Positions 13,541 through 22,651 of a DNA stretch of 36,395 bases are shown here, one piece after another. The DNA comes from an uncultured Oribacterium sp. (lineage in GTDB: Bacteria > Bacillota > Clostridia > Lachnospirales > Lachnospiraceae): contig CAAGKO010000049.1 of the NCBI GenBank assembly GCA_900770445.1, positions 1 to 36,395 of the forward strand, given 5' to 3'. The stretch's first letter is position 1; every line of letters begins with the position of its first letter. Made by a program: the position numbers and the translations under genes. A model generated the notes under the pieces. The model ran no database searches. It was given only the letters and a program-made list of their open reading frames with translations, and had not been told where the DNA came from.

Positions 13541-14452
13541 ATGGATCTACGTCGTATCGAAAATATCATCCGTATCGCGGAGGAAAAGAATATCACCCGC
13601 GCAGCGGACAAGCTCTTCATCTCCCAGCCTGCGCTGAATCTGCAGCTTCTGAATCTCGAGAAGGAGCTCGGCACCAAGCTCTTCTATCGCCGCGGCAACG
13701 AGTGGGCCATCACCGAGGCCGGCCGAATCTATGTCGAGACCGCCCGCAAAATGGTCGCGATGAAGAAGGACTGCTACTCCCGCATCTCCGATATCGCGAA
13801 GCTGCATAACGAGGAGATCGCAGTCGGTGCCGCCGGCGTCGAGGCCGACTACATGATGACCTCTTTATATAAGAAGTTTCACCGTCAGCACCCGACCGTC
13901 AAGCTGCAGCTCAACATCATGAAGGGCCTGAAGGCGCAAGAGCTCGTCAAGAACGGCGCGATCGACCTCGGTATCATCCTGATGGGCGACAAACAGAACT
14001 ACCGCCTGCACTATGAATTCCTCGCCGATGTCGAGATCATGCTCGCCGTCGCGAGCTCGAATCCACTGGCGTCGGAAACCATCACGGACGAAAACGGCGA
14101 GGAGGTCATCGACATCCGTCGCTTCCGCGATGTCCCGTTCTGCCTCGGCGCGAAGGACTCCACCGAGCGCATGGTCTCCGAGCAGGTCTTCGAGGAGGCC
14201 GGCTTCGAGCCGGACATCTACATGGACGCCGAGGGGCTGAACTACCAGCTCGCGCTCGTCGCCGCCGATGAGTGTGCCGCTCTGATCAGCGCCTCGCACC
14301 ACACGACCGTTCCGAAGGGCGTGAAGCTCATCCAACTGAGCACGCACCCGGTGATGCACGCCGTCGCCGTCTACCGGAAGGACCGCTACACCTCGGAGCC
14401 GATGCTCGATCTCATCGAGCTGGCCCGCGACTACTGGACGCGCGTGAAGTGA
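13541..14452 (+). CDS. LysR family transcriptional regulator
   Basis: This 303-residue protein has the N-terminal winged helix-turn-helix of LysR regulators (NITRAADKLFISQPALNLQLLNLEKELGTKLF, about 15-50) and a C-terminal effector domain of the periplasmic-binding fold. TAGGAGG precedes the ATG. It is a lone plus-strand gene between the divergent ribosomal operon and the convergent comF, so neighbouring genes do not reveal its target. The stop codon directly abuts the comF stop on the other strand, with no room for a terminator. Confidence 0.9.
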   Translation: MDLRRIENIIRIAEEKNITRAADKLFISQPALNLQLLNLEKELGTKLFYRRGNEWAITEAGRIYVETARKMVAMKKDCYSRISDIAKLHNEEIAVGAAGVEADYMMTSLYKKFHRQHPTVKLQLNIMKGLKAQELVKNGAIDLGIILMGDKQNYRLHYEFLADVEIMLAVASSNPLASETITDENGEEVIDIRRFRDVPFCLGAKDSTERMVSEQVFEEAGFEPDIYMDAEGLNYQLALVAADECAALISASHHTTVPKGVKLIQLSTHPVMHAVAVYRKDRYTSEPMLDLIELARDYWTRVK

Positions 14453-15310
14453 TCAGCGTTCGGAGCGAATCGCGAGGGCGAAGCAGTAGACCTCTTCCAC
14501 CCCGGCTGCGAGGAGAATACGCGTACAGGATTCCATGGTAGCACCGGTCGTAAAGATGTCATCGACCAGCAGCACCCGCCGGAGATCCTGCGGGATCGGC
14601 CCCGCATAAAAGGCCGACATCAGATTTTTTAAACGTTCCGCCGCATTGAGTTCCTTCGATGCGGCGGTTTTTTTGCGCCGGCAAAGCGCCGCTTCATAGA
14701 CCGGGCGTCCGAGTTCGGCACCCATGACCTCAGCGAGCACCGTAGCCTGGTTGTAGCCACGCTTCCGCTGTCGGCTCGGGTGGACCGGCACCGGGACGAT
14801 GGCGTCGATCTGCATGCGGCGAAGCTCGTCGCCTCGACGGCGCACAGCCTCCCGCCCGTAGTAATCGAGAAACTCTCGGGCACCGGTATACTTGATGCGA
14901 CTGATCGAGCGCGCCGCGACGTCGTCGTAGCCGATGAGGGCGATGCTTCTCTTAAATAAGAAGCGATGGCGCTTGCAGTTCTCGCAGAGCTCCTCGTCGG
15001 CGGCGAGGATTTCACGGCCGCAGATCTGGCAGGTCGGTTCCGTCAGGAAGTGGAGCTGCCGTTCGCAGTCCGGACAGATCAGTGCGCCGCGCGGCGAGAC
15101 GATTTCCTCACATACCGGGCAGCGGCGCGGGAAAAGAACCGACAGGAGCCACTGCTTCGCCGCGGACGTCCCGGTCGATTGAGGGGCCGATGTCGTCATC
15201 GGCGGATGTGCTGCTGCGGGTGCCGGAGTGCTGTCTGCGGCGTGACTGCGTTCAGACGGAGACAGCGGCACTGGAACCGGAATGTCCGATTCAGAGTGAA
15301 TTTTCGTCAT
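14453..15310 (-). CDS. comF: ComF family phosphoribosyltransferase-like protein
   Basis: ComF proteins act in natural transformation and related DNA handling. The zinc fingers have eight cysteines (Cys64, 67, 79, 82, 94, 97, 109, 112), and the C-terminal domain has the PRPP-type motif VLLVDDIFTTGAT (about 246-258). The first 50 residues are a Ser/Pro/Ala-rich extension not usual for the family. The start is supported by AGGAGG six bases before the ATG, so the extension is probably real. The start lies inside the recD2 end (20-bp overlap), which suggests coupling. No other competence genes are in view. Confidence 0.9.
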   Translation of the reverse strand: MTKIHSESDIPVPVPLSPSERSHAADSTPAPAAAHPPMTTSAPQSTGTSAAKQWLLSVLFPRRCPVCEEIVSPRGALICPDCERQLHFLTEPTCQICGREILAADEELCENCKRHRFLFKRSIALIGYDDVAARSISRIKYTGAREFLDYYGREAVRRRGDELRRMQIDAIVPVPVHPSRQRKRGYNQATVLAEVMGAELGRPVYEAALCRRKKTAASKELNAAERLKNLMSAFYAGPIPQDLRRVLLVDDIFTTGATMESCTRILLAAGVEEVYCFALAIRSER

Positions 15311-17708
15311 GGCTCACCTCCTGGAGCCGCTCACTGAGGGAGGAATAGCGCTTCGCCTCGGACGCGTTGTGGAGCATCTGCTCGAAGATCGGCGGGTTGC
15401 CGACGAGGCAGACGCAGGACTTCGCGCGGGTGACGGCGGTGTAGAGCAGATTCCGGTTCATGAGCATGGACGGGCCCTGGTACATCGGGACGATGACCGC
15501 CGGGTACTCCGAGCCCTGGGACTTGTGGATCGTGATCGCGTAGGCGAGCTCGAGGCTCTCGCAGTCCTTGAAGGCGTACTCGACGAAGCGGTCGTCGAAG
15601 CGGACCGTCAGGTTCTGGGCGAAGCTGTTGATCTCGGTGATGATGCCGATGTCGCCGTTGAAGACGCCCTCGCCCTTCTCGGTCGGGATGCCGTAGCGGC
15701 CGCGGATTTCCCAGATGAGGTTGTAGTCGTTCCGGATCTGCATGACCTTGTCGCCGACGCGGAACAGGGTACCGTTGATCTCCTTTTCGGTCTTGCGGCT
15801 GCTCTTCGGATTCATCTGCTCCTGGAGGAGCTGATTCAGACGCTCGACGCCGAGCGCGCCCTTCCGCTGTGGGGTCATGATCTGGATGTCGAAGGGATCC
15901 ACGTCGAGGTAACCCGGGAGCTTGTTCAGTACGAGGGCGGCGATGGCCGCGAAGATCTGATCCGGCGTCTGGCTCTTGATAAAAAGGAAGTCCTTCGAGC
16001 GCTTGCTGAGATCGACCGGCTCGCCTTCATTGATCTTATGGGCGTTCACGACGATGTCCGACGCGGCGGCCTGGCGGAAGATGTGGCGGAGCTGGATGGT
16101 CCGGATCACGCCGGAGGCGATGATGTCGCGGAGGACGTTGCCGGCGCCGACCGATGGCAGCTGGTTCGCGTCACCGACCATGATGAGGCGGGTGCCGCGG
16201 TGGATGGCCTTCAGGAGAGCGTTCATGAGGAAGATGTCGACCATGGACATCTCGTCGATGATGACGACGTCGCACTCGAGCGGATTGTTTTCGTTGCGCT
16301 CGAAATGGCCGCGCACCTGGTCGCCACCGTCTTCGTCCTCGTCCGGGCGGCCCTGGTACTCGAGGAGGCGGTGGATCGTGGAGGCCGGCCAGCCGGTGGC
16401 CTCGGACATGCGCTTCGCTGCGCGGCCGGTCGGGGCACCGAGCAGGATGGTCTTTCCTTCGTCCGCGAACATGCGGATGATGGTGTTGATGGTCGTGGTT
16501 TTTCCGGTACCCGGACCGCCGGTGATGACGAGGAGGCCGGCGTGGCCGGCGGTAAGCACGGCGTCACGCTGGAGCGGATCGAGCTCGATGCCGTTCTTCT
16601 CCGTGATCTCATCGATTGAAGCCGCGCGCTTCGCGTCGAGCTCCGCGTTCTCGACCGTGACGTTCAGGTCCTTCAGCATCGTCGCAACCTGCAGCTCCGT
16701 GTAGTAGATCGACGCGCGGTAGACGTGCGTCGCCGGGTCTGCATGCAGCGCCGGATTCGCGTCGTAGAGCGATGTCTGAGAGCCTGGGGCCGATGCGAGG
16801 GTGGTCGCACCGTCTGCCGTCGAGGCTCCGGTGCCGATACCGGATGTCGGGCCAGCATCGCCCGCATTGGCCGCGCTGTCCAGAAAATCGGAGATGCTGC
16901 GCGGACGGCTCGACTTCACCATGACGCGGCCCTTCATCTGGAGCTCAAGGAGGTACTGGTTCATGTCCTGAATCGTGATGTTCAGGAGCGACTCAACGGA
17001 GGACCAGAGCTCCGGGAGCGGCAGGTAGCAGTGGCCGCCGCCCTCCGCCATGCCGAGCGCGTACTGGATACCGGACTCGATGCGAAAGGCGGAGTCCTCG
17101 GCGATGCCGGCGTTCCGCGCGATCTCGTCGCAGGTCCGGAAGCCGAGGCCCTCGATGTCCTCCGCGAGGCGATACGGGTTATCGCGGACGATGTCGTACA
17201 TCTCGTTGCCGTAGCGGTTATAAATCTTGCCGGCGAGGTTGATGGAGATGCCATACTTCTGGAGGAACATGACGGCGTCCTGCATGTCGCGCTTTGCGTT
17301 CACAGAGGCCGCGATGTCCATCGCCTTCCGCGCGGAGATGCCCTTGATCTCGGCGAGGCGCTCCGGCTCCTCCTCGATGATGCGCATGGTGTCGTCACCG
17401 AACTTCTTCACGATACGGGAGGCCATCGCGGCACCGATGCCCTTGATGGCGCCGGAGCCGAGGTAGCGCTCGACGGCTTCCTGGGTCTTCGGCGCGATGA
17501 CCTGGTACTGGTTGATGACGAACTGGGTACCATAAATCTGGTGGGTGGCTTCGTGGCCATCCGCCTTGATATTCTCGCCTGCCTCGATGCCCGGCAGCGT
17601 GCCGACGAGGGTGTAGGTCTTCCCCTCCATCACGCCCGTCATCACGGTGTAGCCCGTCGCCGGACTCTGGAAAATGATATGATCGATGTAGCCCTCAAAA
17701 TATTCCAA
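15291..17708 (-). CDS. recD2: ATP-dependent RecD-like DNA helicase (RecD2)
   Basis: RecD2 is a 5'-3' superfamily 1B helicase for DNA repair, acting without RecBC. The N-terminal OB and helix-hairpin-helix regions (KGIGAAMASRIVKKFG and following) are present. Walker A is GGPGTGKT (397-404), Walker B includes VVIIDEMSMVD, and the C-terminal motif is AYAITIHKSQGSEYP. I place the start at TTG 17708: it follows GGAGGAG by 8 bases and gives the family's EYFEGYIDHIIF start; an ATG at 17747 has no such site. Residues about 268-328 are a Gly/Ala/Ser/Thr-rich insert between two conserved regions. comF overlaps the 3' end. Confidence 0.92.
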   Translation of the reverse strand: MEYFEGYIDHIIFQSPATGYTVMTGVMEGKTYTLVGTLPGIEAGENIKADGHEATHQIYGTQFVINQYQVIAPKTQEAVERYLGSGAIKGIGAAMASRIVKKFGDDTMRIIEEEPERLAEIKGISARKAMDIAASVNAKRDMQDAVMFLQKYGISINLAGKIYNRYGNEMYDIVRDNPYRLAEDIEGLGFRTCDEIARNAGIAEDSAFRIESGIQYALGMAEGGGHCYLPLPELWSSVESLLNITIQDMNQYLLELQMKGRVMVKSSRPRSISDFLDSAANAGDAGPTSGIGTGASTADGATTLASAPGSQTSLYDANPALHADPATHVYRASIYYTELQVATMLKDLNVTVENAELDAKRAASIDEITEKNGIELDPLQRDAVLTAGHAGLLVITGGPGTGKTTTINTIIRMFADEGKTILLGAPTGRAAKRMSEATGWPASTIHRLLEYQGRPDEDEDGGDQVRGHFERNENNPLECDVVIIDEMSMVDIFLMNALLKAIHRGTRLIMVGDANQLPSVGAGNVLRDIIASGVIRTIQLRHIFRQAAASDIVVNAHKINEGEPVDLSKRSKDFLFIKSQTPDQIFAAIAALVLNKLPGYLDVDPFDIQIMTPQRKGALGVERLNQLLQEQMNPKSSRKTEKEINGTLFRVGDKVMQIRNDYNLIWEIRGRYGIPTEKGEGVFNGDIGIITEINSFAQNLTVRFDDRFVEYAFKDCESLELAYAITIHKSQGSEYPAVIVPMYQGPSMLMNRNLLYTAVTRAKSCVCLVGNPPIFEQMLHNASEAKRYSSLSERLQEVSHDENSL

Positions 17709-17736
17709 GATATATTCTCCTCCACAAAAACAGGGA

Positions 17737-17955
17737 GACGATGCCATCAGATGCGCCTACGGCGCGGGCATCGTCGTTTGATTTTGCCGACTTCGTGGCA
17801 AAACGGGCTAAGTAGCTTTGCTAAAGCAAAGCTCTGAATACGCTCGCCGCTAAGGCCTCCCAAGGGAACTCTAAAGATATTCCCTTGGGAGCTGTATCTC
17901 GCCGCCCGGGGGCATCCATGCGCCTCTCCGCGCTTCGCGCGGCCCTCTCATGGAT
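17737..17955. repeat. Array of five consecutive stem-loops
   Basis: Between recD2 and mreB are five hairpins in about 220 bp. They are: GACGATGCC/GGCATCGTC (17737-17775, with a nested GCGCC/GGCGC); TTTTGCC/GGCAAAA (17782-17803); AGCTTTGC/GCAAAGCT (17814-17833); CTCCCAAGGGAA/TTCCCTTGGGAG (17857-17891); and ATCCATG/CATGGAT (17914-17955, with nested CCGCGC/GCGCGG). The arms differ in sequence, so this is not a simple repeat. It carries no gene. Confidence 0.7.
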
Positions 17956-17961
17956 ATGTAC

Positions 17962-17991
17962 AAAAAAGGGCAGCCCAAATAAGGCTACCCC
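17962..17991 (-). terminator. Terminator after mreB
   Basis: On the minus strand GGGTAGCC pairs with GGCTGCCC (one G-U pair) and is followed by TTTTTTG. It lies 15 bp after the mreB stop. Confidence 0.85.
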
Positions 17992-18005
17992 TGATTTATA
18001 AAATG

Positions 18006-19010
18006 TCAGTCCTCGTCGGCGTCACCGCTCGCGAAGTCGATGAACTTACCGGTGCCGATGGCGACCGCGGTGAGCGGGTCTTCGGCGAGTACGCAGTTAA
18101 TGCCGGTCTTCTCCTGAATGAGCTTATCGAGGCCATAGAGGAGGGATCCGCCACCGGTCATGACGATGCCGCGCTCATAGATATCGGCGGCGAGCTCTGG
18201 TGGCGTGCGCTCGAGTACATTATGCACAGCATTGACGATCATCATCGCCGGCTCGAGGAGTGCGTCCATGATTTCGTCGGAGCTTACGATGACGGTCTTC
18301 GGGAGGGCGGTCACGAGGTTGCGTCCGCGGACCTCCATGGTGACGTTCTCCGGGCGCTTGCTGGCACAGCCGATGTTGACCTTGATGTCCTCGGCGGTAC
18401 GCTCACCGATGAGGAGGTTGTGCTTCTTCCGCATGTAGCGGAGGATGGCCTCGTCGAAGTCGTCGCCGGCGACCTTGATGGACTCGGAAACGACCGGGCC
18501 GTCCAGTGCGATGACGGCGATATCCGCGGTACCCCCACCGATGTCGATGATCATGTTGCCCTGCGGCTTACTGATGTCGATGCCGGCACCGATGGCTGCT
18601 GCCACCGGCTCCTCGATGATCGTGACCTCGCGGGCACCTGCGTGGTAAGCGGCATCCTCGACGGCCTTCTTCTCGACCTCGGTCGCGCCACTCGGGATGC
18701 AGACAGAGATGCGCGGTTTCCGGAGGGTACGCTTGCCGACGGCCTTATTGATGAAATACTTCAGCATCTTCTCCGTCAGGGTGTAGTCCGAGATGACGCC
18801 CTGGCGCAGCGGACGAACTGCCGAGATGTTCTCCGGGGTGCGGCCCAGCATGAGACGCGCGTCCTCGCCGTACGCAAGCACGGTGTTCGTGTCGCGGTTG
18901 ACAGCTACTACGGATGGCTCCTTCAGAACGACGCCGCGGCCTTTTATATATACAAGGATGCTGGAGGTACCCAGATCGATGCCGATATCATTTGAAATCA
19001 GTGAAAACAT
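18006..19010 (-). CDS. mreB: Rod-shape determining protein MreB (MreB/Mbl family)
   Basis: MreB is the bacterial actin that polymerises under the membrane and guides the elongation peptidoglycan machinery. The 334-residue protein has the nucleotide-binding motifs DIGIDLGTSSILVY at the start, DIGGGTADIAVI in the middle and TGGGSLLYGLDKLI near the end. AGGAG precedes the ATG. There are no mreC or mreD genes beside it, so it could be an Mbl or MreBH-type paralogue. A terminator follows directly; transcription seems to be of this gene alone. Confidence 0.92.
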   Translation of the reverse strand: MFSLISNDIGIDLGTSSILVYIKGRGVVLKEPSVVAVNRDTNTVLAYGEDARLMLGRTPENISAVRPLRQGVISDYTLTEKMLKYFINKAVGKRTLRKPRISVCIPSGATEVEKKAVEDAAYHAGAREVTIIEEPVAAAIGAGIDISKPQGNMIIDIGGGTADIAVIALDGPVVSESIKVAGDDFDEAILRYMRKKHNLLIGERTAEDIKVNIGCASKRPENVTMEVRGRNLVTALPKTVIVSSDEIMDALLEPAMMIVNAVHNVLERTPPELAADIYERGIVMTGGGSLLYGLDKLIQEKTGINCVLAEDPLTAVAIGTGKFIDFASGDADED

Positions 19011-19737
19011 GAAAAACTCCTACTATATAACGATGTATGAAACGAAGCCCTGTCGGGATACGCAGCTGCTGCCGGGATGCAGCCTTCTGCGATGCGCCGC
19101 GCACGGTCGGTATCGTTTCCGATACCTGTCCGCATAGATTCTGCCGAAGCTGCTCTCGTGAAGCATCCCGGCGTATGGGCGCGCAAGGCGAATTTAGTAA
19201 TTCAACATAGAATCTTCTATAGTATAATCGATGGTCCTCTGTTTTTAAAGTCAGAATTGCAGAGTTCATGGATGGGTTTTCAGGGAAATCTCAGTAAATG
19301 CGCCCGGCGGAGTCCGGGGCTTCGGGTGGCGATGAGCATCGAGTCGGAGACATTGGCCCATGGAAATCGACAATTTCGGGCTGCACATAATCTCGTAAGC
19401 GATCCTTTCGCTTCTGTTTAGACTTTGTTTAGATTCTTTAGAGTTCTTTTAGTCGGGCGACATACTTCAGTCACAAGTGCCCTGTATCATATATCATAGT
19501 TACAGAGATGTAACGAAGAAACGCTTTTCATACTCATACTCCGGAGTTGAAATACACTCCGGAGCCCCCTTCTAAAAAAAACGGTCGCGAATGCTTACGA
19601 TTCTTTATGAAAGACGGGGCGATGCACAAACGCTCCAGCAGATTCATGAAGCTCCATCGAGCATGACCGTTTTCCATATACTTCATAGGAGTTCGGCTCC
19701 CCCCTTGGCTGATCTCTTGACATAAAGCACAAACATG
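19011..19737. other. Gene-poor region upstream of mreB
   Basis: I find no convincing gene in about 730 bp. Near mreB the minus strand has TATACT (19221-19226), a possible -10 with a weak -35, which would give a leader of about 200 nt. Other items are GGCCAATG in reverse (19351-19358), a T-rich stretch with the repeated core GTTTAGA (about 19418-19450), GTTAC/GTAAC (about 19500-19515), and the palindrome CTCCGGAG twice (about 19540-19565). Overall composition is mixed, as if made of older debris. Confidence 0.4.
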
Positions 19738-19776
19738 AAAATCCCGTCGAAGCGAAGAAGCTCCGGCGGGATTTTT
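19738..19776. terminator. Terminator after the aminotransferase gene
   Basis: AAAATCCCG and CGGGATTTT flank a loop with inner pairing (CCGGAGCTTC against GAAGC on the minus strand). T runs lie on both sides, so it can act on either strand. It lies about 27 bp past the aminotransferase stop. Confidence 0.75.
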
Positions 19777-19798
19777 CGGTTTGAGAGGATGTCGTAAG

Positions 19799-19811
19799 GG
19801 GGTCAGACCCC
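19799..19811. repeat. GGGGTCAGACCCC repeat, copy 1
   Basis: This 13-bp near-palindrome includes the TGA stop codon of the aminotransferase on the minus strand, so its last residues (Gly-Val) are encoded by the repeat. Two further copies are at 21115-21127 and 36279-36291. Confidence 0.8.
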
Positions 19812-20993
19812 ATAAATTTTCGCGAGCTGTTCCCAGGCCGGGATGGAGCGCTGAATCATCGCGTAGTCGACGCAGTAGGCGATGCGGACATAGCCCGGGA
19901 GGCCGAAGCCGTCGCACGGTACGATGATGATGTTGAGCTTCTCTGCGGCGGCGGCGAAGTCCGCGGCGCTGCCGTTCGGTGCCTTCACGAGCATGTAGAA
20001 GGCGCCCTCCGGTCGTACGCACTCGAAGCCGAGGCCGGAAATGGTGGTATACAGCAGCTTCCGGTTCCGGTCATAAAACGGAACATTGGCCTCGACCGCG
20101 AGGCAGTCCTTCACGACGAGCTGCAGTAGGGACGGCGCGTTCACGAAGCCGAGGCAGCGGTTCGCGATCGTCAGGGCCTGGATCATCGTGTCGTGATCGT
20201 CTGCTCGCTTCGCCATCGCCATATAGCCGATGCGCTCGCCCGGCAGTGACAGGGTCTTACTGAAGCTGTAGAGGAAGATCGCGTTTTTAATGATGTTCGG
20301 GATGTACGGGACGCTGAGGCCGTCGTATATGAGCTCACGGTACGGCTCGTCGCAGATCACGTAAATCGGATGGCCGATTTCCTGCTCCTTGCGCTCCAGC
20401 ATCACGCCGAGCTTCCGGATGGTTTCTTCGGTGTAGACGGCACCCGACGGATTGTTCGGGTTGTTCACGATGATGGCCTTCGTCTTTTCGCCAATGCAGG
20501 CTTCCGCTGCGTCGATGTCGAGCTGGAAGTGCTCCGTGTCCGGTGGAACGATGGTGAGCTTTCCGCCGAAGTTAGAGGCGTAGCTGCGGTACTCGGTGAA
20601 GAATGGGGCGAAGGTCAGAACTTCGTCGCCCGGATCGAGAAGTGCGCGGAGGACGTCGTTCAGGCCGCCGGCAGCGCCTACGGTCATGATGATGTCCTGG
20701 GCATCATAGTCGGTGCCGTGGAGGCGATTCAGGTGTTCCGCGACCGCGGCACGCACCTCAGGGTAGCCTGCATTGGCCATATACCCGTGGACGTAGTTCG
20801 GCGCTTCCTCTGTCGCGATACGCACGATGGAATCGCGCACCTCCTCCGGGACCGGCGACGCCGGGTTGCCGAGACTGAAGTCGTAGACGTTTTCACGGCC
20901 GACGCGCGCGGCGAGCTCCTGTCCGAGCTCGAACATCTTGCGGATCGCGGAGTTGCCGGCGACCAGCTGTTGCATGCTTTTCGAAAGTGCCAT
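19803..20993 (-). CDS. Pyridoxal-phosphate aminotransferase, class I/II
   Basis: This 396-residue fold-type I aminotransferase has the PLP lysine Lys246 in SFSKTLSLPGERIGY, Asp215 in VICDEPYRELIYDG for the pyridine nitrogen, and NNPNNPSGAVY at 177-187. It is closest in pattern to aspartate or broad-specificity amino acid aminotransferases; the substrate is not certain. The ATG at 20993 follows AAGGAGG. The frame stays open 60 codons upstream, but that part crosses a repeat copy and has no ribosome binding site. Copies of GGGGTCAGACCCC lie at the 3' end and upstream of the gene. Confidence 0.9.
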   Translation of the reverse strand: MALSKSMQQLVAGNSAIRKMFELGQELAARVGRENVYDFSLGNPASPVPEEVRDSIVRIATEEAPNYVHGYMANAGYPEVRAAVAEHLNRLHGTDYDAQDIIMTVGAAGGLNDVLRALLDPGDEVLTFAPFFTEYRSYASNFGGKLTIVPPDTEHFQLDIDAAEACIGEKTKAIIVNNPNNPSGAVYTEETIRKLGVMLERKEQEIGHPIYVICDEPYRELIYDGLSVPYIPNIIKNAIFLYSFSKTLSLPGERIGYMAMAKRADDHDTMIQALTIANRCLGFVNAPSLLQLVVKDCLAVEANVPFYDRNRKLLYTTISGLGFECVRPEGAFYMLVKAPNGSAADFAAAAEKLNIIIVPCDGFGLPGYVRIAYCVDYAMIQRSIPAWEQLAKIYGV

Positions 20994-21114
20994 ATCTTCC
21001 TCCTTCGCCCGCGAATGGCGGGCGTTTTCATCATTTCTTTTCATTGTACTCCAACGCTTCGTGCGCTTGAAGTAGTATTTGGGAATATGTTCGATAGCGT
21101 ACGCGGGAGTGACT

Positions 21115-21127
21115 GGGGTCAGACCCC
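21115..21127. repeat. GGGGTCAGACCCC repeat, copy 2
   Basis: This exact copy in the same orientation as copy 1 lies between the aminotransferase start and the end of the next gene, so copies 1 and 2 flank the aminotransferase. Confidence 0.8.
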
Positions 21128-21182
21128 GGAATCGGCCTCCCGGAAGGTGATGAAAGGCTCGACAGGCCGACATCGGAAGAGG

Positions 21183-22469
21183 TCAGATCTCTTCGGATGC
21201 GCGGTCCTTCGCCTTTTCGGCGTCGATGCGGGCTTCCATCTTTTCGAAGCTCTCGCGATGGCGCTGTGAGGAGGCGCGGAGACGTGCGTAGAATTCGAAG
21301 TCTGCGCTGTGGCGTGGGTGGTGGGTCATGGTCGGGTTGTTCCGAAGGGTGTTGCCGACCCACCAGTTCATGCGGCCGCTGCGGGCATCACCACCATCCT
21401 CCAGGATGGCGAGGCGCTCTTCGAGGCGACGACGGCGCTCCTCGGCAAGGCGACGGCGCAGCTCGAGGCTGCGCTGGATGGCGGACTTGCCGAGGTCACC
21501 GGCGCTGCGGCCGGTTTCCGCAACCGTGCGCACGGCCTGTGCGCCGGTATCCGCGACGCTCTGCGCCGCGCTGCGCGCGGTCTGCACGGCCTGCGCACCG
21601 GTGTCGGCGACGCTCTGCGCTGCACTGCGCGCGGTCTGCACGCCACTATCCACCGCTGCACGCGCCGCCTGGGCGCCACTCTCCGCGAGGCTGCGCGCCG
21701 CGAGGGTACCCGTCTCACGGGCATCCTGCAGGGCGCGGGCCGCTTCTTCGGACACGTACTTCGCGGCCGCCAGACGTCCCTCCGACTCCGCGACGATCTT
21801 CACTTCAGAGGCATTGGCACGCGCAGCCTCCTGCAGCTCCTCGAGATGCTCGCGGGCTTCCGTGATACTGAGCTTCAGCTGCTGGATCTCCTCCGAGTTT
21901 GCGGCGAGGTTCTCGAGACGTTTCCGGATATCGAGGGCGCCGAGTACCGAGAAGATCAGGTCCTCGACGAAGAGGGTGTAGAGCATGGTTACGACGACGA
22001 TATAGCCGATCGGGGTCCAGTTCACGGTGAGCTCCGCTACGCGCGGGTGCACGAAATGCACGAAAAACAGCGCCATCGCGCCCCAGCCGAGGGATGCACC
22101 GAGGCAGATGTAGCCGCGGAAGTTCAGCGGATTCTGGCTGTAATCCCACCACTTCATGTGAAAAATATGGTACATGAGCGGGCCGGTGATGAGCTCGAGG
22201 CCGGTGCCGACCAGCATGCCCATCAGGAAAGTCACGATGAGGTTCGCGCGGTAGGGCCAGGCGAAGATGAGGAATAGCGTGCCGCCGGCGCCGTAGATCG
22301 GGAGCCACGGGCCGTGACAGAAGCCGCGGTTCATGAGGCGCATCGACTTGAGCGAGCAGTAGGTCGACTCGAAGCACCAGCCGAAGATGCAGTAGAACAT
22401 GAAAAACCACGCCCACTGCAGCAGGGTGTAATTCTGAAAGACCTTTAAACCATTAACGAAAACCCACAT
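21183..22469 (-). CDS. CmpB-family (putative ABC transporter type IV) membrane protein with long repeat tail
   Basis: The first 190 residues hold four or five membrane spans and match the putative ABC-transporter type IV (CmpB) family, with the typical FMFYCIFGWCFESTYCSLK and NRGFCHGPWLPIYGAGG segments. Despite the family name no ATPase is nearby, and the role is unknown. From about 195 to 350 the protein is an alanine-rich helical repeat region with a perfectly repeated 18-residue unit beginning QTARSAAQSVADTGAQAV (about 276-312). Then comes an Arg/Glu-rich coiled coil and a charged end. The tail should be cytoplasmic. The protein is much longer than the usual family member. Confidence 0.8.
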   Translation of the reverse strand: MWVFVNGLKVFQNYTLLQWAWFFMFYCIFGWCFESTYCSLKSMRLMNRGFCHGPWLPIYGAGGTLFLIFAWPYRANLIVTFLMGMLVGTGLELITGPLMYHIFHMKWWDYSQNPLNFRGYICLGASLGWGAMALFFVHFVHPRVAELTVNWTPIGYIVVVTMLYTLFVEDLIFSVLGALDIRKRLENLAANSEEIQQLKLSITEAREHLEELQEAARANASEVKIVAESEGRLAAAKYVSEEAARALQDARETGTLAARSLAESGAQAARAAVDSGVQTARSAAQSVADTGAQAVQTARSAAQSVADTGAQAVRTVAETGRSAGDLGKSAIQRSLELRRRLAEERRRRLEERLAILEDGGDARSGRMNWWVGNTLRNNPTMTHHPRHSADFEFYARLRASSQRHRESFEKMEARIDAEKAKDRASEEI

Positions 22470-22585
22470 TTTTCTTGAAATCCCTTTCTATTTTTCTCGA
22501 AATCTCTTTTTATGAATTGTACCTCTTTTGATGCAGCATTTCCCCCTCTCCGGGCTATATTCCTGTTGGCATCAGCCCACTTTTC

Positions 22586-22646
22586 AGGCTGTTTGATACA
22601 GCCTCTCCTGTCGAGGTGCAGCGGGCGACGCGGAAAATCTTCCGCG
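22586..22646 (-). terminator. Two hairpins after the acyltransferase gene
   Basis: CGCGGAA/TTCCGCG (22629-22646) and AGGCTGT/ACAGCCT (22586-22604) lie just past the acyltransferase stop. The second is followed by GAAAAG rather than a U tract, so terminator function is uncertain. The remaining gap before the CmpB-type gene shows nothing else. Confidence 0.4.
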
Positions 22647-22651
22647 AAGTC

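Noticed and set aside
19534..20022. Minus-strand frame of 162 codons after the aminotransferase
   Set aside because: Its first half overlaps the aminotransferase in another frame, and its second half crosses a terminator.
20994..21173. Upstream extension of the aminotransferase
   Set aside because: No ribosome binding site, contains a repeat copy, and the start at 20993 has a clear AAGGAGG.
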